From Corythucha ciliata (lineage: Eukaryota > Arthropoda > Insecta > Hemiptera > Tingidae): a stretch of DNA of 64,000 nt. Made by a program: the position numbers and the translations under genes. The DNA is taken from NCBI GenBank assembly GCA_038030265.1, contig CM075938.1, positions 55,483,189 to 55,547,188 of the forward strand, given 5' to 3'. The notes below the pieces were generated by a model. The model saw only the letters and a list, made by a program, of their open reading frames with translations. It was not told the DNA's origin and did no database searches. Shown here piece by piece: positions 55,351 to 64,000 of the stretch; the stretch's first letter is position 1; the number at the start of each line of letters is the position of its first letter.

Positions 55351-57207
55351 CCGAGAGCTGGCGACAGTCCCATTCAACCGGAAGAACATAGTCACGAAAG
55401 GTATGCAAAATGATGGCATTTCACCCCCTACATACGAGTCCGGAAGTCTGCCTTGCTCTATCTGGGGCCTAAGGATTTTATAGCCAATTAAAGTCCTTAA
55501 TTTGGGACATGAATTTAACCAGAAGAACATAGTCCTGAAAGTTAGGGCCGTATTCAGAAACCAACCTTAACCTTTACAACTCCTTTAAGCGCTTCAAAAC
55601 AGATGACACCTTTTTATAAACCATCACATTTTTTTCAACTCCTTTAGTTAAGGCTTTGTAAAGGTGGGTTTCTGAATACGGCCCTTAGTCTCATTCAAAA
55701 TGTTTTTATGGGGCTGATTACGAATTTATGATCGTCTGCAGCCGTCTGCCTGGGGCATTTGCCCTCAGTGGCTCGCCAAACTCACGAAATTCAGTAAACT
55801 TCAATTAACCGGAAGAACATAGTCCTGAAACTGGTCTTATTCGAAAGGATCTATGGAGATTATTACAAATATAATCGTCTGTGGGGCACTTGCCCTCAGT
55901 GACCCGCCAAACTGCACAGAGGGAAAATGATTAACCGGAGGAATATAGTCGTGAAACTAGTCTCATTCGAAAGGTTATCATCAATCTCATTCGAAGCTGA
56001 TTACGAATATGATCGTCTGCCGCCGTCTGCCTGGGGCATTTGCCCTCAGTGGCCAGTCAAACCCCTAAATAAGGGATATTAATTAACCGGAAGAACTAAA
56101 TCCGGAAAATGGTCTTTTGCTTCAGGTTTTAAGAGGCTGAATACGAAAATGATCGTCTGCTGGTGTTTGCCCGAGGCATTTGCCCTCTGTGGCTCGCTAA
56201 ACTCACTTAATTTGGGAAATTTTAATTAACCGGAAGAACCTGCGGCGTCAGCCAGGGGCACTTGCCCTCAGTGACCCGCCAAACTGCACAGAGGGAAAAT
56301 GATTAACCGGAGGAATATAGTCGTGAAACTAGTCTCATTCGAAAGGTTATCATCAATCTCATTCGAAGCTGATTACGAATATGATCGTCTGCCGCCGTCT
56401 GCCTGGGGCATTTGCCCTCAGTGGCCAGTCAAACTCCCTAAATAAATATATTAATTAACCGGAAGAACTAAATCCGGAAAATGGTCTTTTGCTTCAGGTT
56501 TTAAGAGGCTGAATACGAAAATGATCGTCTGCTGGTGTCTGCCCGAGGCATTTGCCCTCTGTGGCTCGCTAAACTCACTTAATTTGGGAAATTTTAATTA
56601 ACCGGAAGAACATAGTCCTGAAACTGGTCTTATTCGATTGAATTTATGGGAATGATTACAAATATAATCGTCCGGCGACGTCAGCGTGGCGCATTTGCCC
56701 TCGGTGGCCGGTCAAACTTCCTACATCTACGGCGGCAAGACGATCATATTCGTTATCAGTTCCATAAAACCTTTAGAATTAGACTAGTATCACGACTATG
56801 TTCCTCTGGTTAATCATTTTCCCTCTGTGCAGTTTACGGGTCACTGAGGGCAAGTGCCCCAGGCAGACGATTATATTTGTAATCATTTCCATAAAACCTA
56901 TCGAATAGGACCAGTTTCAGATCTATGTTCTTTTGGTTAATTAAAATTTACCGAATTACATGAGTTTGGCGAGCCACAAAGGGCAAATGCCCTAGGCAGA
57001 CGGCGGCAGACGATCATATTCGTAATCAGCTCCATGAAACCTTTCGAATTAGACTAGTTTCTGGACTTTAATTAGCTATAACATCCTTAGGCCCCAGATG
57101 AAGCATGGCAGACTTCCGGACTCGTAAGTAGGGGGTCAAATGCCATCGTTTTGCACACCTTTTGTGACTATGTTCTTCCGGTTGAATGGGACTGTCGCTA
57201 GCTCTCG
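55351..57207. mobile_element. Foldback-like element with subrepeat-rich inverted arms
   Basis: The left end (ccgagagctggcgacagtcccattcaaccggaagaaca, from 55351) is matched in reverse complement by the right end (57160-57207). The next segment, about tacgagtccggaagtctgcc, is likewise mirrored near 57105-57130. Between them, units with accggaagaacatagtcctgaaa and gcctggggcatttgccctcagtggc recur many times, first forward and then, from about 56735, inverted. A ~372-bp piece is tandemly duplicated (55880-56250 and 56252-56622). Long inverted arms built of subrepeats are the hallmark of foldback elements. No protein is encoded that I can see. Confidence 0.75.
55545..55684. mobile_element. 140-bp MITE with TTA duplication, inside the foldback block
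   Basis: The ends GGGCCGTATTCAGAAACC and GGTTTCTGAATACGGCCC-like (near-perfect reverse complement) are flanked by TTA at 55542-55544 and 55685-55687. Three-base TTA duplications and G-rich tips suit PIF/Harbinger-type MITEs. Confidence 0.85.
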
Positions 57208-57430
57208 AACTATTTAGTGCGTCTTATTCTCTCAAGGATGGCGGGGAGGGCGGGTGGTGACTGGTTTCATGACATCGGGGACCCAAAAAATAATTCGCGG
57301 ATTAATTGGGGAATAGGCTTAGGGTTGGGTCGACAATTTATTGCAATGCTCCGATTAATGCAATGCTGGGTTTAGCACTTAGCGGAGGATGAAATATCAA
57401 GTTTCGGTAGATATTGGTTTCAATATGTTA

Positions 57431-57871
57431 AGCTTTGGTTTCATAGAAAAGCGGTGCCGTAATATAGCGTTAGAAAAAATCCCCTTTTAAATCACACCAG
57501 TAGTTGCCTAGAGAGCGGTCAACAGACAGCGGCACCTCTTCGAATGAGACGGCCGTTCATGACGGTGATGAACTGTTCATCCAACGATTTTTGACGGTGA
57601 ACGTTTTTTGTTTACAATGAGCGTGAAAACTGCCTGGACGCTGGATGGTGGCGAAATTGTAAGTTATACTGTCCGAAAACGACTCTGTTCTGTTGTTAAA
57701 AGAAAATACTACCAAATAGTTGGAGCTACGAGGAAAAAACGTTCTTCACCACCGTCACGATGGAAGCGGTGCCGCTCTCTGTTTACCGCTCTCTTGGCAA
57801 CTATGGTTTGATTTAAAAAGGAAATTTTCTACCGTAATATTACGGCACCGCTTTTCTAGGAAACCAAAGCT
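57431..57871. mobile_element. 441-bp MITE with long imperfect arms and TTA duplication
   Basis: The left tip AGCTTTGGTTTC and the right tip GAAACCAAAGCT-like are followed inward by agaaaagcggtgccgtaata and its mirror. A further mirrored stretch (cccttttaaatcacaccagtagttgcc...ggcaactatggtttgatttaaaaagg) brings each arm to about 110 bp. TTA flanks both sides (57428-57430 and 57872-57874). A 67-codon open frame in the centre is not convincing as a gene. Confidence 0.8.
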
Positions 57872-57893
57872 TTAAAATAATAATAAAGTATTG

Positions 57894-58272
57894 TTTAAGT
57901 AGAGAACCTTTAATCAGACAGGTAAAATCACAGACGCCATGTTCGCTCTTATCAATTATCAGTCTCGTAACATCCACCTTTTGTTGATGTTTTGTAGTTG
58001 TCAACAAACCACCCCCGTCCATTCTTATTAAACTGATAAGAACGAACATGGCGCCGTATGCGCCTACTCGTCTTTAAAGGTTCCTTAGTTTAAGTAGAGA
58101 ACCTATAATCAGACAGGTAAAATCACAGACGCCATGTTCGCTCTTATCAATTATCAGTCTTGTAAAATCCACCTTTTGTGGATGTCAACAAACCACCCCC
58201 AACCATTCTTATTAAACTGATAAGAACGAACATGGCGCCGTATGCGTCTACTCGTCTTTAAAGGTTCCTTAG
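57894..58272. repeat. Tandem pair of ~190-bp palindromic units
   Basis: Unit 1 is 57894-58088 and unit 2 is 58089-58272, nearly identical except for a short deletion in unit 2. Each starts tttaagtagagaacct and ends aaaggttccttag, with a strong internal stem (cgccatgttcgctcttatca and tgataagaacgaacatggcg). TTTAAG flanks each unit, so this may be a dimer of a MITE sharing one boundary. It lies just upstream of the SANT-domain gene. Confidence 0.82.
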
Positions 58273-58516
58273 TTTAAGGTTAGATAATGAAATTAGCTTC
58301 TGATGCTGCTTCTAGTTTCGAAAATTTTATTGTTTCTATGCCTACGAAACTTTCATTTCAAACCGTTTCATACTACAACGGGTGCTTACAGTTTTTCTTC
58401 TTGTACGAGTTGGAATAATTAAAAACTTAGGGCGTATAAACTGTCTCGTTGCGAGGTTAAATAATTTAAGCGAAGGGAAAATGATTGACTATATAGATTA
58501 ATGCTATTAGACTAGG

Positions 58517-59379
58517 ATGGACCAGAGAAACGATCGCGATCTGGAGAGGAGGGCTCCAAAAAGGGCCAGAGTTAAAAATCATTCCTTTCAAGAAGAAGAT
58601 TTATTGGTTCAACTGGTCGTTGAAAATAAAAAAATTATTGAAAACAAGAAGACTGATGCAGTCATGTGGAGGGAAAAGGAGAAATGCTGGATTGGCATTG
58701 CGGACAGTTTCAAACATGAAGGATACCAGAGGTATCAATAAAAATTTTATTTTTGTAGGCCCTTCTTATCTTAATAGGCACAAATTTACGTTGCAAGAAA
58801 TCACACTCAGCTACGGAACAAATACGAAAATTTGAAGAAAATTGTAAGGTCAAAAATAGCAAAACTACGGCAAGAAGCCATTAGTACTGGAGGTGGTTCG
58901 AACAATGCCCAGCCGCTGTCTGAAATAGAGTCGAAGATCTTACAAATGATTCATCTGGGCGCCGAGGGGCTTGCCAATACGACCGACTCAGATGCAGTGC
59001 CAGAAAGTAATAAATGGTTGAACGGGCATTGCCCATTTGTAGATTTCACGCACTTTCCCGTTTGATTTTAACCGCTTTTGCAGATTATGAAACTCTGACC
59101 TCTGGATCTCACACGAATGAGAACTCAGGGCTCTTGAATGACGAGGTCATGAGGAGCGAGAATGGAGGTCGAAGTTTGAGTCATATTTCTACAAACATGG
59201 GGAACGATCTGCCAAGTGAAGGATACGATTGGAGTAGTTGGCATCCCGTGTCATTTAAGAAACCCCTTCATCCCGCGCTAAAACAATCGGCAATCACAAT
59301 CACTGAAGGTTGCGATAATTCTTTGGGCCAGACGAATAACCACACCCCAAACCACAACACCCCTAACCACAACCCCTAA
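58517..59379 (+). CDS. Myb/SANT-like DNA-binding protein (FSBP-like), three exons, 3' end fused to repeat
   Basis: Exons are inferred as 58517-58731, 58798-59006 and 59084-59379; introns are 66 and 77 bp, GT-AG, and the phases agree, giving 239 codons. The N-terminus is basic (RRAPKRARVKNHSF). Residues ~23-110 fit the Myb/SANT-like family (Myb_DNA-bind_5, as in fibrinogen silencer-binding protein): EEDLLVQLVVENKKIIENKK, TDAVMWREKEKCWIGIADSF and, after the first intron, TQLRNKYENLKKIVRSKIAK. It is predicted to bind DNA in the nucleus. The last exon has a weakly acidic linker (NENSGLLNDEVMRSENGG). It then runs without a stop into the telomere-like array, ending NHNP in repeat sequence, so the native 3' end is missing. 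Such genes are often multicopy in arthropods and may be transposon-derived. Confidence 0.78.
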
Positions 59380-60057
59380 CCACACCCCTAACCACCCCTA
59401 ACCACACCCCTAACCACACACCCCTAACCACACCCCTAACCCACACCCCTAACCACACCCCTAACCACAACCCACTAACCACAAACCAACCCCTAACCAC
59501 AACCCCTAACACAAACCCCTAACCACACCCCAAACCACAACCCTAACCCCCCCTAACCACACCCTAACCACACCCTAACCACACCCTAACCACACCCTAA
59601 CCACACCCTAACCACTCCCTAACCACACCCTAACCACAACCCTAACCACACCCTAAACCACACCCTAACCACACCCTATCCACACCCTAACCACACCCTA
59701 ACCACACCCTAACCACACCCTAACCACACCCTAACCACACCCTAACCACACCCTAACCACACCCTAACCACACCCTAACCACACCCTAACCACACCCTAA
59801 CCACACCCTAACCACACCCTAACCACACCCTAACCACACCCTAACCACACCCTAACCTACACCCTAACCACACCTAACCACACCTAACCACACCTAACCA
59901 CACCTAACCACACCTAACCACACCTAACCACACCTAACCACACCTAACCACACCTAACCACACCTAACCACACCTAACCACACCCTAACCACACCTAACC
60001 ACACCCTAACCACACACCCCTAACCACACCCCTAACCACCCCTAACCACACCAACCC
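59335..60057. repeat. Telomere-like satellite (CCACACCCTAA)n
   Basis: About 65 units of 10-12 bp: CCACACCCCTAA at the edges, CCACACCCTAA in the middle, and a homogeneous CCACACCTAA block at 59870-59985. The other strand reads TTAGGGTGTGG, containing TTAGG(G). The array ends at the assembly gap. The C-rich strand is on plus, so the G-rich strand points 5'-to-3' towards the SANT gene. A chromosome end lying to the right would show the opposite orientation. Confidence 0.95.
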
Positions 60058-60557
60058 NNNNNNNNNNNNNNNNNNNNNNNNNNNNNNNNNNNNNNNNNNN
60101 NNNNNNNNNNNNNNNNNNNNNNNNNNNNNNNNNNNNNNNNNNNNNNNNNNNNNNNNNNNNNNNNNNNNNNNNNNNNNNNNNNNNNNNNNNNNNNNNNNNN
60201 NNNNNNNNNNNNNNNNNNNNNNNNNNNNNNNNNNNNNNNNNNNNNNNNNNNNNNNNNNNNNNNNNNNNNNNNNNNNNNNNNNNNNNNNNNNNNNNNNNNN
60301 NNNNNNNNNNNNNNNNNNNNNNNNNNNNNNNNNNNNNNNNNNNNNNNNNNNNNNNNNNNNNNNNNNNNNNNNNNNNNNNNNNNNNNNNNNNNNNNNNNNN
60401 NNNNNNNNNNNNNNNNNNNNNNNNNNNNNNNNNNNNNNNNNNNNNNNNNNNNNNNNNNNNNNNNNNNNNNNNNNNNNNNNNNNNNNNNNNNNNNNNNNNN
60501 NNNNNNNNNNNNNNNNNNNNNNNNNNNNNNNNNNNNNNNNNNNNNNNNNNNNNNNNN
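60058..60557. other. Assembly gap of exactly 500 N
   Basis: 500 unknown bases, a fixed-size scaffold gap. Its true length and the order of the two sides are therefore not known from this sequence. Confidence 0.99.
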
Positions 60558-61187
60558 ATGAGAAGAAGCTATGGCAGGTTGAATTTCCATTATTTTGTCC
60601 GCTGTTGCGGAGAGACGGTCGAGCGGCGAGTCAGACTGTGTTTGGAGAATGGCTTGGACAGGGGGCGGGAGACGTTGGATCCACAAAGATCTTAACAGAT
60701 TTTCATGCACCGGGGTCGGTCCAGCCAGAGATCGTAAGTGTCGGAGGAATTGCGATGGTTTCCAGTCACCTAATTCCTCTTGGGAGAGTAGCTGTCGAAC
60801 ACGTTGAGACTCGGAAACAGAAAGGCGTTCGATGAGAGCGTTTTTGAGAGTTGTATAGGGGTTCTGCGCAGGAGGTGTTGCTAATAGGTCTTCGATTTCG
60901 CTGATATATCGTTCGTCGAGTTGAGAGATTAAATGCGAATACTTCTTTGTCTCTTGAGTGATGCCGGCGAGAGCGAATTGGGCATCTACTTGAGAAAACC
61001 ACAATGTCGGTTTATTTCTCCAGAACGGAGGAAGTTTCGGAGTGACGCGGCTGACGAAGGCGGGGTTTGCGTTTTGAGGAGCGGCTTGATTATCGTCGCC
61101 GACCGGTGGAGCGGCGGGAGGCGTCAACTCTTGAATTTGTTGGCGTAATTGAGCGAGTTGCTCAACCAATTCTTCGATGTTGGCCAT
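60558..61187 (-). CDS. Gypsy gag (DUF7041-type), truncated by gap
   Basis: 210 codons are visible from the start at 61187. The N-terminus MANIEELVEQLAQLRQQIQE is a short coiled coil. Next comes a proline/alanine linker, then the block PKLPPFWRNKPTLWFSQVDA and FALAGITQETKKYSHLISQLD (residues about 50-90), the hallmark of the DUF7041 domain of arthropod Ty3/gypsy Gag proteins. A helical region follows (LIERLSVSESQRVRQLLSQ, then LLRSLWIQRLPPPVQAIL). No frame break is visible in this part. The rest of gag and all of pol are beyond the gap. Confidence 0.88.
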
Positions 61188-61252
61188 GTCACGTCGAGCG
61201 TCGGGGTCGGATGTCGAATTTTCTTGTTAATGAACGTCGCGGGTCACCAATT

Positions 61253-61411
61253 TGAAGTGGTTTGGTTATCACTTCTGAATGAGACGCTTGAGACAAAAAA
61301 ATATTTTATTTTGACAGAACCCAAAAACTCAAGAGTAGAAATTCTAAAATCGGAACGGCACTAAACTCATATGTTCCTTGTAAAACAATGTGGTCGAAAA
61401 TTTTCGCCACA
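61253..61411 (-). repeat. Candidate 5' LTR, 159 bp
   Basis: On the minus strand it starts TGTGGCGAAAATTTTCGACC and ends CCACTTCA, that is TG...CA. The start contains a small palindrome (gtggcgaaaattttcgaccac). The partner LTR is not in the window, so the limits are inferred. The base block gtatt at 61412-61416 would be the target duplicate. Confidence 0.7.
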
Positions 61412-61416
61412 GTATT

Positions 61417-64000
61417 ATTCATAAAATACGCTAATTTGCTATTCTGAAACCGACTACATCGCGCAAATTGGGAAAAGTGCTAATTCAATGTTTTTAGGCA
61501 CTGAAATAGGGGAGGTCACTCCTGCCATTCATTACAAATAAAAATAAAATAAAAAACCCTTAAATTTCTTGTTTGGTCAACTCGAAAACACAATTTTCGA
61601 GTGTCTCCTTTTTAAGAAATAAAATTTCACGGGGTTGGCCCGCCCAAAAAAGCAATTTCACGGGCTTCGCTGTACAAATAAAATTAAAGCTCTTCGCTTT
61701 TGACCGTTCAAAAAAAAAAAAAAAAACAATTTCGCGAGTTTGCCTCACATTAATAAAGACATTTTCGCGGGGTTTTAGCTCTTTCAAACTTCGAATTTCA
61801 CGAACCAATTTCGCGGATATTTGGCTCCTATCAAAAATGAAATTTCGTGGGTTTCAATGGGGAAAACGAGTGTGTGAGCTTGAGTGAGTTTATTACTGAA
61901 CTTACTCGAATTACTAAACCCCTCGAAAATGGTTTTTTAAAGAGCCGCACCCGTGAAATTTCGATTATGTTGAAAGACAAATCCGTATGAATGGTTTTTA
62001 GGAGCTAAATTTTACGAAATTTGGTTTTGGAAACGATCAGACACAGTAAAATTGTTTTTTTTTTTTTATTCGGCAGTCGTCTCACGACTCTTCCCCCTCC
62101 CCTCTTGAATGCCCAAACAAGCCCAACTGTCTTCCTTCTTAATGTGCCGACGACTTCACGCCGGCTACGTATTTGGGCTAAATCAACAGGTTTATGAGCC
62201 GAGGTACCAGAATGTGTGGCTCAATATTCAAATTGTTGTCGAATAGTTGATTCCTGGCGCTAATTTGCAAATTATTGAACCGGAAACTTTCGATTCCCCT
62301 CCTCCTCCTCCTCCTCACCCCTGCCCATAGCTTGAAAATTATCCCAACTGGTTGCAATTTATGTAAAACTGTCGTCTGAAGCGTTTCCCAGCCATAGGCT
62401 TTAATAAACTCGATCCGAACTAATTTCCCCCCCTGTTTTTCAAGGAAAATCTCACGGTGGTTAATCCTCCACACCCCCTTCCCAACCACCCTTCCCTTAA
62501 TCATCCACCTCAAATTTCCTATTTCACCGTCAAGTCTCACGGTTTAGCCTCAAACTAAACACTGGATTGGTGGGGGGGGAAGGTGGTTCTTGTCACCCCC
62601 TCCCCCTTTTCATCCATGCCACACCACCATCAACTACAATGAGGACGTCTTCGACGACTCCCCGGAAAGTTACCATCGAGCCACATCATCCTTCGTCGTT
62701 ACCACCACCATTTAAATGAAAGTTTGAAACCGAAATGTAAATCCCTTTTCGACCTTATCAGAAACCACTGATGGATAGGGGGAGGGGCGGGGTTTGGGGT
62801 AAAGCCTCTCAAAATTGAATGAAAGTTACAAGTAAACAAGCAAGATAGGAAATTCAATGTTTTGGTTTTAATGCCTAGGCTTATTATGTTATTATTGTAT
62901 TTCGGCGTCAGTAAATCTAGCTCCTCCCCTCCCCTCCCCGTCACAAAACCAAACCTACTACCCCGTTTGTTTTTTTTCTTTCTTTTTTCCATTCTTCAAT
63001 CATACTTGAGACTAAAAACGTCCTTCAATAAGTAAATCCTTCGAATGGTAGCAAAAGAACGTCCACTCAGAAGCTCAGTTGGGGGATAGTGATTCCACTC
63101 CGCCAGATTGAATCGAAACCCTCCGCCCCGCCACCTCCTCCTCCCTGGATTTTTCTCGCATAAATCAGCTTATGTAACTTCATTTTATTCGGTCGGATCA
63201 AAAATTCTTTCTCTTTCTTTTTTTTTTTCTTGCTTTGAGAAAAATACTTTTGAGGACACCGACTTAAACCGCCCCTCGCTCACATTTGATTGAATGCTAA
63301 TAATCACGGGTGGACAATCAGTGAAAGCAGCTAAGTAGAAGTATGATATTAAGAAGAGGTAGTGAGTGGGGGGGGGGAGTATTCAGATTTGAATGAAATT
63401 GAAGACTGTCGATTGCCGTTCAGACATCTTTTGCTTTCTAGTTAACAGGATTCCTCCCAACATTTTCATTACTTTGAAGAAGAAAAAGAAAAAAAAAAGT
63501 TTTAAATATGAAAAGACTAAAAATGAAAGAAGCCGACCATTTTTCTGGAGCCGTTTTTCTCTAGAATCAATCAGAGTTAAATTAAACATGTTTGGTGATG
63601 GGGAAAGGGTAGGAAGGAAGCTCGTTCGATTCCTTTCAATGAAAAAAAGTGAATCTTCCCTGGGAAAATGTTCCGAGCTACACCTTTTCTTATTCAAAAG
63701 GATAAATAAGCGAAAGATATGAAAATGATGACCTTCTGTCTGAGAGGAAAAACCCTTGTGATCAATGCTCGCCTTGCAACCGAGGCTTTTATATTCCTTG
63801 TGAGTGAGTGGTTCGGGCGTGTGGGTGGTGGGCAAAGGGAAAACCGATTCGTTTCTGTTTGGCCTGCCTTCTTTCTTTTTCACGGCTTTTTCTATGATTT
63901 AAAACATAAATCACTCGATGATTTTTTTTTTTTTTTCGTGTAGCTGACTCCCTCGCTATGCCAACCTCCTTCATAGACCGCTCAAAAGTTTTATTTTCAT
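61417..64000. repeat. Copy 2 of the 2.6-kb duplicated segment
   Basis: Starts attcataaaatacgctaattt, like 33538, and stays alignable to the window end (about 36141 in copy 1), with few substitutions. Indels are mainly in T-, C- and G-runs. The left edge coincides exactly with the gypsy LTR boundary, so the homologous sequence to the left was separated by the retrotransposon insertion. Confidence 0.93.

Larger units (their letters stand above)
60558..61411 (-). mobile_element. Second Ty3/gypsy element, 5' end only
   Basis: Read on the minus strand: a candidate 5' LTR (61411-61253), a primer-binding-like TTGGTGACCCGCGACG just after it, then gag from 61187, cut by the assembly gap at 60557. It is unrelated in sequence to the element at 306-5013. 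Confidence 0.85.

Noticed and set aside
57608..57811. 67-codon frame in the 441-bp MITE as a transposase remnant
   Set aside because: It consists partly of the inverted arm and shows no catalytic or DNA-binding motif.
59335..60057. True chromosome end at the right of the SANT gene
   Set aside because: The G-rich strand points towards lower coordinates, opposite to what a telomere at the right-hand end would show, and sequence continues after a fixed-size gap.

Overview
The window looks like animal nuclear DNA, most likely from an arthropod. It contains a spliced host gene with GT-AG introns up to about 19 kb, plus Ty3/gypsy, LINE, hAT-like, mariner-like and PIF/Harbinger-like elements. It also carries a DUF4817-type ORF and a DUF7041-type retrotransposon gag, both typical of arthropod genomes. 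I cannot name the species; a crustacean or chelicerate is a guess. No prokaryotic features, CRISPR arrays, rRNA genes or intact tRNA genes are visible.

Layout. 1-5018: a nearly complete Ty3/gypsy element on the minus strand (306-5013) with 126-bp LTRs and a 5-bp target duplication; its pol is broken. 5019-14900: repeats, including two hAT-like non-autonomous elements (6478-8219 and 11167-13467) filled with degenerate ~20-30 bp minisatellites, a Harbinger-like MITE (8382-9484), hexamer arrays and a tRNA-like remnant. 15000-17240: a decayed LINE.

18374-54374 (plus strand): five exons of one partial gene for a single-pass membrane protein with immunoglobulin domains. Exons are 18374-18661, 21211-21395, 29073-29205, 48211-48324 and 54341-54374, and their phases match throughout. 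Its 5' and 3' ends are not recognised here. The introns hold a 2.07-kb palindromic transposon with 720-bp inverted repeats around a DUF4817-like ORF (22258-24328), large minisatellite fields (25.8-27.2 and 31.1-33.3 kb), nested inverted repeats (36.2-39.3 kb), a LINE with a long open RT frame (41.98-44.25 kb) and a decayed minus-strand LINE with RNase H (49.77-52.93 kb).

55351-59379: a foldback-like block, TTA-flanked MITEs and a three-exon Myb/SANT-like gene with tiny introns (58517-59379). This gene runs directly into a 0.72-kb telomere-like (CCACACCCTAA)n array that abuts a 500-N gap (60058-60557). After the gap come the 5' end of a second gypsy element (minus strand, 60558-61411) and a near-identical second copy of 33.5-36.1 kb (61417-64000), either a segmental duplication or an assembly haplotig.

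The observations most worth following are the palindromic DUF4817 element, minisatellites carried inside hAT-like elements (one insertion confirmed by an empty site elsewhere in the window), the telomere-like array fused to the SANT gene, and tandem splice sites in the Ig-receptor gene.
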